A model generated the notes under the pieces. The model saw only the letters and a program-made list of their open reading frames with translations. It ran no database searches and had not been told where the DNA came from. From Siphonodentalium dalli (taxonomy: Eukaryota; Mollusca; Scaphopoda; Gadilida; Siphonodentaliidae): a DNA stretch of 64,000 bases. The stretch lies in assembly GCA_032622095.1 (NCBI GenBank), contig CP136063.1:116954723-117018722 (forward strand), read 5' to 3'. The translations under genes and the position numbers were made by a program. Shown piece after piece: positions 11,291 to 23,130 of the stretch; within the stretch, counting starts at the first letter, position 1; each line of letters starts with the position of its first letter.

Positions 11291-12129
11291 TTCTAGAAAA
11301 AATACAGACTGGATTCAAACAAGGGATGTTTTCTATTGACAAGAGCCCATGCAACTGTTCGTGCGAAAGATTTGCCCAGTGATATTTTAGGATAATGCGC
11401 TCATGTAGTCATTTATATTTGTCATAGATAAACGTGGGAAATTGCTAGGTTTAGTTTGGCATGGAGGTGTATGAGTTGCTTTAACGAGAGAGGTGGTGGC
11501 AGGGTGGTTGTACTGTAGTGTTCCGCGGAATTTGGTGAAAATATTCAACATTTTGAAATCCCATGCCGTGACACAGCTTGGAAACTACGTGTATAGATTG
11601 AAATTGTTGTGACAGTTTGATGTATTTGTGTGGTTGCTCAACTACATGTCACGTGCGATCATATTATTATATGGATCAGAAATTTGGATTGGTGATTTTT
11701 CATTACAAGCATTTCTCAGCGACCAGTCACCCTTTGAAAAAGTTCACAAAAGATACTGTAAACATGTGCTGGGTGCTCACAGAAAGACATCAAATTTAGG
11801 AAGCAGACATGAACTTGGGAGACAACCATTAGCAAATTTTATATTAAAATTAGCCCTTCAGGAAGTACATGATAAGATTAGAAAAACTACCAGAAGACCG
11901 TTTATTAAAAGAAGTATACACATTAGATAAAGAATTATCTAATCAGGAATATTGTCCTGGTATTCGGCTATTAAATCTTCCATGATTAATTTTAACATTG
12001 AACTGGATTGTATAACGGAAGACAATTTAGATGACCTGATCACAAGTTCTTATGAACGAGATGTTAACCCATCCCTTGGCAATAAAAATTTACTATGATC
12101 GGAATCATAAATGAGAGTTTTGGTTTTGA
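11290..12129 (+). pseudogene. Decayed LINE reverse transcriptase fragment
   Basis: Plus-strand translation gives a possible RT start (KIQTGFKQGMFSIDK, about 11297). A long gap follows, then a clear C-terminal RT segment at 11650-11930: ILLYGSEIW, then HKRYCKHVLGAHRKTSN and HELGRQPL, matching the LINE pattern LYGsE.W...k.h..FcK.iLgv...T.n...ElGR.Pl. Coding similarity runs on, with stops, to about 12090 and is cut by the 12137-12807 transposon. The fragment is old and dead. Confidence 0.65.
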
Positions 12130-12136
12130 ATTATAG

Positions 12137-12807
12137 CAGGGTTTCCGCTAGGGGTAGGGGAATGGGGCTGGTAGCCGTCAAGGGGAAAAATCCAGGTAAA
12201 AGTAGCCTGTTTTACTTTTAGCACTGGTTGAACTACTTTCGTTATATCGGCCAATAGAATCGTGTGAGAGTAGAAACGGCAGATTGTTTTGTTCCATTTC
12301 TGCCCAAGTGCCAAGTTATCAAACCTTATACATGTACCTGTAACTTTAAAATTAGTAAATTTATTAGATATATATTAATTTACGAAGTACATGTACAGAA
12401 AACCAGTAATTTTAATCCCGAGTTAAACTTGCTCGTTAATGTTAAAAGACTCACTGTGGAAGACACAGCAGATGTTTCGGATGCATAACGTAATCGGAAT
12501 ATATTAAGGCTGATTACATACAACCGCAATGTAACTAACCGACCTCAAAGGCATAGCTCCTAGCGATGTCAGTTCTGATCACTTCCTGTTTCAATTTAAC
12601 AACGCGTTTAGAGTGTACACTCACAAGATATAAAATAAATTCACCTTTTAAAATTCCTTAGTACTATTCCAACAAAATTCAGAAGTTTTAAACATCTTTA
12701 TACCTTTATAGACATGCAGTATGTCCTGGGGTATGGCAGGAGGGTAAAACTTGGCGAGGGGAACGGGGCCGTCAAGGGGACCCTGTGCCGGTATAGCGGA
12801 AACCCTG
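12137..12807. mobile_element. hAT-like MITE inserted in a LINE fragment
   Basis: Starts CAGGGTTTCCGCTA and ends TAGCGGAAACCCTG (exact inverse complements over the first 13 bp), flanked by the identical heptamer ATTATAG (12130-12136, 12808-12814). Both arms also share a GGGG-rich segment with GCCGTCAAGGGG. The CAGGG terminus suggests hAT, though hAT usually makes 8 bp. The 671-bp interior has no transposase. Confidence 0.8.
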
Positions 12808-12814
12808 ATTATAG

Positions 12815-13505
12815 AGTATACTGTATGTACTATTATAGACAAATGTACATAACACAAATTATTGGAATGTATGGGTCACAGGCATTTATATAAGAGAATG
12901 CACTGGTACAGGATATGTAATGCTAAACCACCACACCACAGCCTTGGGTTAAATGTGAAAGGTGTGACCTGAACATGGAATAATATAGCAGAGCGTCAAC
13001 AAATCTCAGGAATTGTTTATGTTGAACACTGACCTCTCTATTAAACCAATATTAAACAATTATAATGACCTCAGACCATCTGAAGATATAACTCTGCAGC
13101 ACAGATGTCCAAGTCTACTGCTAATATCATGTGATGTTTATTGTTGAATCTTTATTTTAAATTAGATACCATAGCCTTCTTTATCAGATTATTTGCACAT
13201 TGGCATAAGAGACATCAGAAAATGATATAGTCTTATCAATAGCTCCAAAGGAATGGCATGGAATTGGTGAATTTGATTTAATGTTGCTCCAAACAGATTG
13301 ACCAGTACATAACACAAGATTTTGGACCGATTTAAACAAATTTGGTGTGGTGATTCGGGGTACCCTTGGCAGAGTTATAATGGTGTTAGTTTTTCAAATT
13401 TTCAAACTTAAAAAATAATTGTTTTTAATTATTAAAAAAAAGGGAAACATTGGGAATCTTTTTAATCAACTTGTATCATAATTAAATCATCAATATCTAA
13501 ATGAA
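12815..13505. other. Non-coding AT-rich stretch, possibly more LINE debris
   Basis: No clear motif. It continues on the far side of the MITE from the LINE fragment and may be its remainder. Confidence 0.4.
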
Positions 13506-13565
13506 AACAAGTGGTCAATCCGGACATCACAATAAGTGTACCATACTATGGTATAGGTACACATA
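13505..13565. repeat. Solo terminal segment like the 3' end of the pearl-like element
   Basis: GTCAATCCGG followed by ACCATACTATGGTATAGGTAC matches the terminal part of the element ending near 18999, including the CCATACTATGG palindrome. Confidence 0.55.
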
Positions 13566-13958
13566 GAAATCAAAATAAATTAATGAATCAATAGGGGCAA
13601 AGAGGGTGTCAAAATAAACCAATATAAAATGAGACATGGTATCAGACAGATGAAAGTATCAGGAATGTTGAGATGTGTTAATCTTTTAACTACAGAAATC
13701 CATGCAAGTGAATGAGGAGAAACCTGGAGATATAACAGAAGAATGATTAATTGAAATTTCAAATGAGAACATCCCTACAAATGAATAATAGACTATTCCA
13801 ATTAAAACATTAGAACTGAATGGGACAGTCCATTGAATCATGATTGGGTTACAGCTTCACCACTATCATAGAGCTATGTTGTATATACAGTGGCTAAAAA
13901 TAACTAATATTTCAATAAGAGATCACTTCTGCAGTCTCTCATATTGCAGTTAAGCTGC

Positions 13959-16900
13959 ATTATTAGCTCAACTTTACTTTGTAAAGTTTGAGCTATTGCC
14001 ATCATCAATGCCATGACTTTGTCGTCCGTCGTCTGTGTATGCGTGTGTACGTAAGGCGTCAACAATGCAGACTACAGGTCGTACCTTTGGTCGGATCATT
14101 ATGAAATTTGTCATAGCTGTTGACATGAACATTTAGACCCGAATGATTAATTTTGGGGTCATTCGGAAAAAAAACATGGCCGCCAGTGGCCATATTGGAT
14201 TTCAAAATTCAATCCATTAGCACGGGCTACAGGCCGTACTGTTTGTCTGATCATCATGAAATTTGTCATGGATGTTAATATTGACATGTAGATGGGAACG
14301 AGTCATTTTGGGGTCATTCGGCCCAAAAACATGGCCGCCAGCAGCCATCTTGGATTTTACTCTTTGTATGACTAAATTCTTTAGCACGGGCTACAGGTCG
14401 TACTGTTAGTCTGATCATCATAAAATTTGTCAGGAATGTTAATAATGACATGTAGATGGGAACGAGTCATTTTGGGGTCATTTGGCCAAAAAACATGGCC
14501 GCCAGCAGCCATCTTGGATTTTACTCTTTGTATGACTAAATCCTTTAGCACGGGCTACAGGTCGTACCTTTAGTCTGATCATCATAAAAATTGTCATGGC
14601 TGTTGAAATTGGAATGTAGATGGGAACGAGTCATTTTGGGGTCATTCGGACAAAAAAACATGGCCTTCAGCGGCCATCTTGGATTTCAAAATTTAATCCA
14701 TTAGCACGGGCCACAGGTCGTACTGTTTGTCTGATCATCATGAAATTTGTCATGGATGATAATATTGACATGTAGATGGGAACGAGTAATTTTGGGGTCA
14801 TTCGGCCAAAAAACATAGCCGCCAGCAGCCATCTTCGATTTTACTCTTTGTATGACTAAATTATTTAGCACGGGCTGCAGTTCGTTCCCATCTACATGTC
14901 AATTTCAACAGCCATGACAAATTTTATGATGATCAGACTAAAGGTACGACCTGTAGCCCATGCTAAAGGATTTAGTCATACAAAGAGTAAAATCTAAGAT
15001 GGCTGCCGGTGGCCATGTTTTTTGACCGAATGACCCAAAAATAACTCGTTCCCATTTAGTCATACAAAGAGTAAAATCCAAGATGGCTGCTGGCAGTCAT
15101 GTTTTTTGGCCGAATGGCCCCAAAATGACTCGTTCCCATCTACATGTCATTATTAACATTCTTGACAAATTTTATGATGATCAGACTAAAGGTATGACCT
15201 GTAGCCCGTGCTAAAGGATTTAGTCATACAAAGAGTAAAATCCAAGATGGCTGCTGGCAGTCATGTTTTTTGGCCGAATGGCCCCAAAATGACTCGTTCC
15301 CATCTACATGTCATTATTAACATTCTTGACAAATTTTATGATGATCAGACTAAAGGTACGACCTGTAGCCCGTGCTAAAGGATTTAGTCATACAAAGAGT
15401 AAAATCCAAGATGGCTGCTGGCAGTCATGTTTTTTGGCCGAATGGCCCCAAAATGACTCGTTCCCATCTACATGTCATTATTAACATTCTTGACAAATTT
15501 TATGATGATCAGACTAAAGGTACGACCTGTAGCCCGTGCTAAAGGATTTAGTCATACAAAGAGTAAAATCCAAGATGGCTGCTGGCGGCCATGTTTTTTG
15601 GCCGAATGACCCCAAAATGACTCGTTCCCATCTACATGTCATTATTAACATTCTTGACAAATTTTATGATTATCAGACTAAAATTAGGACCTGTAGCCCG
15701 TGCTAAAGGATTTAGTCATACAAAGAGTAAAATCCAAGATAACTGCTGGCGGCCATGTTTTTTGGCCGAATGACCCCAAAATTACTCGTTCCCATCTACA
15801 TGTCAATATTATCATCCATGACAAATTTCATGATGATCAGACAAACAGTACGACCTGTGGCCCGTGCTAATGGATTAAATTTTTAACTCCAAGATGGCCA
15901 CTGGTGGCCATGTTTTTTGTCCGAATGACCCCAAAATGGTTCGTTCCCATCTACATTCCAATTTCAACAGCCATGACAAATTTTATGATGATCAGACTAA
16001 AGGTACGACCTGTAGCACGTGCTAAAGGATTTAGTCATACAAAGAGTAAAATCCAAGATGGCTGCTGGCAGTCATGTTTTTTGGCCGAATGACCCCAAAA
16101 TGACTCGTTCCCATCTACATGTCATTATTAACATTCTTGACAAATTTTATGATGATCAGACTAAAAGTAGGACCTGTAGCCCGTGCTAAAGGATTTAGTC
16201 ATACAAAGAGTAAAATCCAAGATGGCTGCTGGCGGCCATGTTTTTTGGCCGAATGACCCCAAAATTATTCGTTCCCATCTACATGTCATTGTTAATATCC
16301 ATGACAAATTTTATGATGATCAGACTAAAAGTAGGACCTGTAGCCCGTGCTAAAGGATTTAGTCATACAAAGAGTAAAATCCAAGATGGCTGCTGGCGGC
16401 CATGTTTTTTGGCCGAATGACCCTAAAATTACTCGTTCCCATCTACATGTCAATATTATCATCCATGACAAATTTCATGATGATCAGACGAACAGTACGA
16501 CCTGGGGCCCGTGCTAATGGATTAAATTTTGAAATCCAAGATGGTCGCTGGCGGCCATGTTTTTTGTCCGAATGACCCCAAAATGACTCGTTCCCATCTA
16601 CATTCCAATTTCAACAGCCATGACAAATGTCATGATGATCAGACTAAAGGTACGACCTGTAGCCCGTGCTAAAGGATTTAGTCATACAAAGAGTAAAATC
16701 CAAAATGGCTGCCGGTGGCCATGTTTTTTTGCCGAATGACCCCAAAATGACTCGTTCTCATCTACATGTCAGTGTTAACATCCGTGAAAAAATTTATCAT
16801 AATCCGATCAAAGGTACGACCTGTAGGCCGTGCCAAAGAATTTAGTCATGCAAAGAGTAAAATCTAAGATGGCTGCCGGTGGCCATGTTTTTTGGCCGAA

Positions 16901-17267
16901 CAACCCCAAAATTACTCGTTCCCATCTACATGTCAATATTAACATCCATGACAAATTTCATGATGATCAGACGAACAGTACGACCTGTAGCCCGTGCTAA
17001 TGGATTGAATATTGAAATCCAAGATGGCCACTGGCGGCCATGTTTTTTTCCCGAATGAACCCAAAATGACTCGTTCCCATCTACATGTCAATGTCAACAG
17101 CCATGACAAATTTCATAATGATCCGACCAAAGGTACGACCTGTAGCCCGTGCTAAAGGAAATTGTTGACGCATCACGCACACACACACGCACACACACAC
17201 ACGCACGACAGATACCAAGCCATGGCAATAGCTCAAACTTTTCAAAGTAAAGTTGAGCTAATAATGA
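13959..17267. mobile_element. Inverted-repeat element filled with a 164-bp satellite
   Basis: Terminal inverted repeats of about 45 bp contain TAGCTCAACTTTACTTTG and AGTTTGAGCTATTGCCAT; left end 13959-14003, right end 17221-17267. CA/CG-rich microsatellites follow inside each end. The interior is a satellite whose spacing is 164 bp between landmark ACTCGTTCCC sites at 15128, 15292, 15456, 15620 and 15784. Units left of about 14880 run in one orientation and those to the right in the other. There are about 20 degenerate units, each carrying AAGATGGC(T/C)GCC. No long coding frame. Confidence 0.85.
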
Positions 17268-18385
17268 CATGTAGATGGGAACGAGTCATTTTGGGGTCAT
17301 TCAGCCAAAAAACATGGCCGCCAGCAGCCATCTTGGATTTTACTCTTTGTATGACTAAATCCTTTAGCACAGGCTACAGGTCGTACCTTTAGTCTGATCA
17401 TCATAAAATTTGTCATGGCTGTTGAAATTGGAATGTAGATGGGAACGAGTCATTTTGGGGTCATTAGGACAAAAAAACATGGCCGCCAGTGCAGTGTAGT
17501 TTCCAGTAATTATTTGGGGACACCTGTTTATATGCCAAAGTCATATCCGAAGGCCGCAGACCTACATGTAAGTTGGGGAGGGTATGGGGTGGCCTCCCCC
17601 TTGAACTACATGTACATACTGCCATAAAATGACAATTTATTGCTTTATTTGATGATTTAGTGTTAGTTGTGTTTGTTTTATAGTAATAATGGTCAAAAAA
17701 CTAATTATCTGAGGCCAAATTCGGCCAAATTCGCTGAATTGAAGCCTGCAGGCCATACCAGTGATGTTTACCCAGCTAGATTGACACCAGTTGATCACGA
17801 AAATGCAAGAAAAATCATAGGTCATGTGTTTACTTTTTAAAATAAATCCCCAAGTGTACGACAGGGCTATCTCACAGCCAAATTTGATCTGGAAAAACCC
17901 AAATCTACAACAGCTAGTTAAATACATTTCCCGCTCACAAAAATCCGTTCCCCCATTCATTCACCAGTTTAAATTATTTAGATATTATGTACAAATCAAA
18001 TAAACGCGATGTCATCCTTTAATAACATGTCGCATGTATCAGGTGAAGGTCATTCTTCAGTTACCTTCACCTTTAGGGTTCCACGGTGTACTCGCTCCCC
18101 GACTCTAGAACACATTTAGCTCCCTGATTCCTACAGGTCGTACCTTTGGTCTGATCATCATGAAATTTGTCATCGATGTTAACAATAACATGTAGATGGG
18201 AACGAGTTAATTTGGGGTCATTCGGCCAAAAAACATGGCCGCCAGCAGCCATCTTGGATTTTACTCTGTGTGTCAGTGTGTGTGTGACTAAATTCTTTAC
18301 TGCTCATTTGTACACTCCTTTTTAATCTCTCTATTCATAGCTCATCACAAAAATATTACCTTCTTTACAAAGTTGAGCTACAGTG
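17263..18385. mobile_element. Remnant of a second element of the same satellite family
   Basis: One and a half satellite units (17265-17505) and another (about 18127-18290) flank about 600 bp of unrelated DNA. A terminal-type sequence ending ACAAAGTTGAGCTA is at about 18370. Open frames here have no family support. Confidence 0.6.
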
Positions 18386-18394
18386 TCATTGACA

Positions 18395-18999
18395 CTTTCA
18401 TTGGTAGTTAATTGTAATCTACCTGGGTTATCAAAAACTCAAATCTGTTCAATTCTTAGTTGAAAAAGGGCCATAACTCTGGTATAACAAATCAGATCTA
18501 ACCCATATTCGAACTTGATCTGTATTTTGAGTTGAGAAACTCATACAAAATTTGGTTCCTATCAGTTGAAAAATTGTAGATTTATCGAAACATGCATGAA
18601 TTCTATGTCAAAGGGCCATAACTCCATTAAAAAATATCGGATCAAACCCATATTCGAACTCGATATGTATTTTGGGCTGAGCAACTCGCATACCAAATTT
18701 GGTTACGGTCAGATGCATTTTTTTTAGTTATGGCAGCATGCATGAATTCTAAGTTGAAAAAGGGCCATAACTCTGTAACAAAATCTCGGATCAAACCCAA
18801 ATTAGAACTCGATCTGTGTTTTGGGCTGAGAAACCCATATACAAAATTTGGTTCCGATCGGATAGAAAATGTTGAGTTATCGCATTACTCGTAAAGTGTC
18901 TACGGACAGACAGACGGACAGACAGACGGACCAACGACGAGTAGTCAATCCGGGCAACGACACTATGTTTACCATACTATGGTATGGGTAAACATAAAA
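18395..18999. mobile_element. Pearl-like (Helitron-like, non-autonomous) repeat element
   Basis: Three imperfect units of about 147 bp, each with AAGGGCCATAACTC (about 18466, 18611, 18760), a 'CATATTCGAACT(C/T)GAT' segment and AAATTTGGTT. A short ACGG/ACAG microsatellite (18901-18932) follows, then a terminal palindrome around ACCATACTATGGTATGGGT (18973-18993). Known family layout: bivalve pearl elements consist of about 160-bp core repeats, an ACGG microsatellite and a short 3' end. The match here is by layout and core motif, from memory. Confidence 0.6.
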
Positions 19000-19019
19000 A
19001 GGAACTGAACAGTGACAAT

Positions 19020-19395
19020 ATACGTCCACAAGCCTATTTTTATCATAGTAAATGCCGTAAATCTCATATCCTTCATACCCGGTTAAGATTGAACTGCAGC
19101 CACCTGAGTTGTGATCCAGGGGGGGGGGGGGGGGTGACAGATAATCATGTAAAAATTCCCCCCTTCTGTTTATGTGGGAAACTTGAGACAACTTAAGTAA
19201 CACTATCTCTTTGAATGTACATTTTATCAAGAGCTCAGAAGAGAACTATATGACTCCCTACCCAACGTTGCCCTATCTGAGAATACTCTAATGCAGGGAT
19301 CAAGGGAGCTTATCCTTCGCGAAAACAAAAAAATATTTAGTGCAGTACAGACATATTATGAAAACAAAATGATTTCCATGATTTGTACGGATAAC
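19020..19395 (+). pseudogene. LINE C-terminal fragment with zinc motif
   Basis: Plus-strand translation shows ILHTRLRLNCSHL, then a CLCG...ET motif. After a frameshift near 19200 comes HYLFECTFYQELRREL, and later LMQGSRELILRENKKIF...VQTYYENK. This is the conserved tail of a LINE ORF2 in which a Cys/His cluster is followed by R..L...LP....GS...N..IF..VQ.YI. A poly-G run (about 19120-19132) sits in the middle, and at least two frame disruptions are present, so the piece is non-functional. Confidence 0.7.
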
Positions 19396-20310
19396 AAATT
19401 GCTTTGGATTCCGGCCGCGTTATATATGTGGCAGTACGATATTCCCCATTATATATGTAGTATTAAAATTAAATATCTTCAGATAATGATTATTTTGTAT
19501 GTTACTTACTTGTCACTATTCTGTATATACGTGAAATATGATTCCACATGAAGGATGCTGCGATATTCACAGTGAACACCATTGAAATAGGAATTGGCCA
19601 TTGCGATTGACCCCCTCCCATGGAGCCTGATGTATGCATATTACTATAGACGAGCATCATTTTTATCATGCAACAAGTGCCAACAACTCAATTATTGAAA
19701 ACTCCCCACCACTGTCATCATTTTACAATTAATCTGTCCCCCCCCCTGTCTTCTACTTTCTCACCCCCTCTCTCTCTCTCCCTCTTGCTATCCCTAACAC
19801 TATCTTCTCCCCGTTTCCATCCCTAACTCAAACTTAATAATTATATATATCCATTTCTCCTAAAAAACATTATTTCAATCCTTTCCCGTCTGATCTATAC
19901 CCCTCCCTCACTAATTATTGGGGAAGGGGCATGTCGCCAAAGAGGAGAAGACTTCATAATCATATTCATATAACTTATAGGGCTTGTTGTCTGATCCTCA
20001 TTTCCATACATTATTTTATTATATGACTGGCATTATTTTCACTAAATACCACCATTGTTTGGTGGTGGTTTTCCGATAAATCGGATCATGATAGTATCGG
20101 GATCCGATTCCAGATCATGCGTGTCTGAATCAGAACGAGGCTCGGACTATTTTCAATTGAGAAATTTAATCTTAAAATTGTTGTTGATTAAATGGTTGCG
20201 ATTCGTTAATTAAATTTGAATTCGATCAACTGATCCCCTTTAAAAAAAAAAAAAATTCAGATTGTTTGTAATAATTAAGTTCAATTTGTCATATAATAAA
20301 CATATTATTA
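19396..20310. other. Non-coding stretch with CT-rich low complexity
   Basis: A C/T-rich tract at about 19735-19860 and a short GGATCxGAT-rich palindrome near 20085-20125. No gene. Confidence 0.5.
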
Positions 20311-20450
20311 CTACAGTGAAGTGATCTGAGTCTCCACATCACGTCTCGTTGAGAAGGTGAGATCCCAGATCAGACTCGTAGCCTGCGGCAGCTCGTCTGA
20401 TCTGGGATCTCACCTTCTCAACTCGGCGTGATATGGAGACTCAGATTAGG
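20311..20450. repeat. Long hairpin, family 1
   Basis: Inverted arms of about 60 bp: GATCTGAGTCTCCA...GGTGAGATCCCAGATCAGAC on the left, with near-perfect complement on the right. The turn is near 20385. Related in layout and motif to the hairpin at 21301-21464. Confidence 0.8.
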
Positions 20451-21075
20451 TTAGGGTGAGCCACTGATCGATCTATAAATATAATACTAGACCGATCGGG
20501 CTAAAATAGATTGATTGGTCTTCCTGGCAGAGTGCTCCGTCACTGTTGTAAGACTAAGAGAGTGAACTCTAAATTTCTTGAATGTTGAAATTTTGTTTGT
20601 TTGAAATTGAAGACTTGTAGCCTAAAATTAGGCTAAATCATGTTTTAAATTATAATATTGAATATTCCCAGTAAATAATTATTTCGTGTCTTTCAGTTTC
20701 AGTACGACAGTGGTTTTAAAAGAAATCAGAATTTTTTGTTCAAAGTATTGGTTGAAAGATAAAGGTCATTTGTACTACTAGTACTACTACTTGCAAACTA
20801 GTACATTACCTGCAAGCGTTGGGTTGAAATTGAAAAACATTATGAGTTGGCAACTGATCAGATTCAGGATAAATTTGTGAATCGGTAGGTTCCCAATGGC
20901 ACATTTCATGGTTGCAGTATCAATTCAAGCAGTGCCCAGTTCAATAGCATACTACGGATATAACGGTAGGCCTATATAATTTGATCATTGATTAATATGT
21001 GATGTTTTTGTTCAGATCCACTCAAAACGGTTGGCGATTAGTTTCACTTCCCGTTGGTTTTGAACCTCTGACTCA

Positions 21076-21183
21076 TAGACTGGTACCCTGTCCCAACTCC
21101 AGCTACTCGCTACGGGCGAGTAGCTGGAGTTGGGACAGTACGCTACGGGCGAGTAGCTGGAGTTGGGACAGGGTACCAGTCTA
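21076..21183. repeat. Hairpin with internal duplication
   Basis: TAGACTGGTACCCTGTCCCA opens the element and its inverse closes it. The stem sequence GGCGAGTAGCTGGAGTTGGG occurs twice in a row on the right arm. Confidence 0.8.
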
Positions 21184-21300
21184 CTGACTCAAGCTGTACA
21201 CAGCGCCATCTACGCTCATGCTATCCCGCGTAGCATAGGGGCCTGAACCATAGTCTTGATTGACAGCCGTCTTGTTCCAATAGACGTCTGATAAATACAT

Positions 21301-21464
21301 GTTATCGCTGCAGTGAATTGATCTGGGGCGAAGTATCACGTCGAGTTGAAGAGGTCAGATCGCTGGATCAAACGAGCCGCCGCAGGCGTCGAGTTTGATC
21401 CAGCGATCTGACCTCTTCAACGAGACGTGATGCGAAGCCCAGATCAATTCACTGCAGCGATAAC
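21301..21464. repeat. Long hairpin, family 1, second copy
   Basis: GTTATCGCTGCAGTGAATTG and its inverse form the ends. The stem continues through GAGGTCAGATCGCTGGATCA to a GCCGCCGCAGGCG turn near 21385. A few mismatches (AAGTATCACG versus ACGTGATGCG) show divergence between the arms. Confidence 0.85.
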
Positions 21465-21678
21465 AGGTTTATTATATGACACGCCTTTTTATTTACATAA
21501 CACTATTTCTTATGTCATGATTTATGAAATGGAACCCCATGTAGGCTACAGTGACTGGGAACAAGAATAAACAAGGAACTATTTTTTTTCGGGGAAATCC
21601 CCAAGATGTGCGCATGAATACAAATAACAAAGTTTGTGAATAACGGTAACAATTCCAACGTTCGAAATGGCAAGATTG

Positions 21679-23130
21679 TTATTCAGAATCGCTGTCTATG
21701 ACACGAATTCGGCGTCGCTTCTGTGGAATTGGACATCCATAGTAATTCTTGACCGAAATCTCACAGTTCTTTATGGTGGCACCGTCGAATGTTCCGCGGA
21801 TCGCATGTTTGTCTAGTGTGTTCACTTGCTGGTTGACACGGATTTCACGAAATGGAGAACTTTGAGTTTGAGTAGAAGGAACTGCACATGGATTATTTAC
21901 TGCAGGAGCACTGGATACCGGAGCTATAGATACGCTGGCGGATCTACTCAGGATATTACTCATGGTTTGTTGCATTTCATTAGATGCCACTGCATAATTG
22001 TTTATACTTTGCACATTTCGGTGCCCAGTCAATTGTTGGATAGTTGTCGGTTGAACCCCAGCATGCAATAATCTGGTACATGTCGTTTTTCTGGCACTGT
22101 GATTAGTTTTCCGACCAGGTAGTTCCGCTTTTTCCGCCATATTTTTCATTATTTTCCGCAACGAATTCTCTCCCAATGCTTGGTCCTTATACCAGAACAC
22201 CGACTCTGGACGCCGCATATAGTTTATTGCAAGATAAAATGGACTTTCAGCATGACACATTTCAGACGGTCGATGGCTTTTAAATTCAATATACGCTTGA
22301 ATTGGGCAATTTTCAGGATCATTCTCAAGCTCAAACTGCTTCGGTCGAAACGCTCTTTGGTCATTTGTGGCTCCTGTTCTTGTTTTTGTCTCTCTTTCTG
22401 TGAATTCGAGATATCTTGTCCCGTTTTCATCTCTTTTCAGTTTGATGTCACCCCACCGAAGCTTCCGGTTTTCCAAACCACCACGTAATCCAAACATCTT
22501 CGTGTTTTGCAACCACATTTTATTCTGCAATTGACGAGGACTTGAATTTCCAATACAACCTTTGTCCTGTAATATTTGTTCCTCACGCTCAGACAGTGGT
22601 TCTGCTGCATTTGGTCTTGCGCCAAGGCCCTTCTGCTTCAGCTCCTTCCGTTTGGAAGCCAAGATTGCTCTTGATGATTTAAATTCTCTATCAGAGATGA
22701 TGTCGAAGTCATAGCTCTTCTCTGATAGATACCGCGCTATAGATCTATGATAACTGGTCAGTGTGTCGGGTTCATACTCTGAACCATCAGCTTTTCTTAT
22801 TGATAGAAGAAAAGTCGATAGGTGGTTGTCAAGTTCTGTGGGGGGTAGCTCTGTCACCGCACGCATCTCATCCTTCGCTACCAACCATTGACGGAAATAG
22901 CGTGCTGCTGATTCTGTTTTCCTGGTTGTATTTTTATTTCTCATTTTCTTTTCATATTCATTTGCATCTTCCTCCGATATATTCATGAAGGTTGGCGCAT
23001 TCCTTGATTGAATTATGCTATTAGTGTTTATACCGTTAGGTGTACTGGTAGATGTGGTTGTAGATCTTGAACTTGTTGATGGTCCGATACATTCAGGTAG
23101 GGTGTTTGAGATAAGATCAGTTACACTCAC
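21679..23130 (-). CDS. Crypton-type tyrosine recombinase, C-terminal 3/4 (gene split by insertion)
   Basis: Core-binding and catalytic domains of a tyrosine recombinase of the DUF3504/Crypton type. These enzymes cut and rejoin DNA through a phosphotyrosine intermediate; relatives gave rise to the ZMYM and QRICH1 proteins of animals. In this piece (483 residues) the catalytic set is complete: Arg216 in GLRGG, His344-x-x-Arg347 in NHSARKT, His370 in TGHRN and Tyr379 in INNYA. A candidate Lys lies near residue 249. The tail ends in a basic PQKRRR stretch and an acidic DSDSE end. The first codon here is GTG and is not a true start. The frame continues upstream beyond the 923-bp transposon at 23131-24053 into the piece at 24054-24375. 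No stops or frameshifts occur, so decay since the split is slight. Confidence 0.9.
   Translation of the reverse strand: MSVTDLISNTLPECIGPSTSSRSTTTSTSTPNGINTNSIIQSRNAPTFMNISEEDANEYEKKMRNKNTTRKTESAARYFRQWLVAKDEMRAVTELPPTELDNHLSTFLLSIRKADGSEYEPDTLTSYHRSIARYLSEKSYDFDIISDREFKSSRAILASKRKELKQKGLGARPNAAEPLSEREEQILQDKGCIGNSSPRQLQNKMWLQNTKMFGLRGGLENRKLRWGDIKLKRDENGTRYLEFTERETKTRTGATNDQRAFRPKQFELENDPENCPIQAYIEFKSHRPSEMCHAESPFYLAINYMRRPESVFWYKDQALGENSLRKIMKNMAEKAELPGRKTNHSARKTTCTRLLHAGVQPTTIQQLTGHRNVQSINNYAVASNEMQQTMSNILSRSASVSIAPVSSAPAVNNPCAVPSTQTQSSPFREIRVNQQVNTLDKHAIRGTFDGATIKNCEISVKNYYGCPIPQKRRRIRVIDSDSE

Noticed and set aside
15904-16420. Two similar 60-codon frames
   Set aside because: They repeat with the 164-bp satellite period and carry no domain.
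13959-17267. CRISPR-like array
   Set aside because: Unit length is 164 bp with no unique spacers, orientation switches within the block, and the setting is eukaryotic.
18877-19230. 117-codon minus-strand frame
   Set aside because: It runs antisense across the pearl-like end and a LINE fragment, including a poly-Pro run from the poly-G tract.
21826-22988. Plus-strand and alternative-frame open frames across the Crypton gene
   Set aside because: Shadows of the minus-strand recombinase, which has a full catalytic set.
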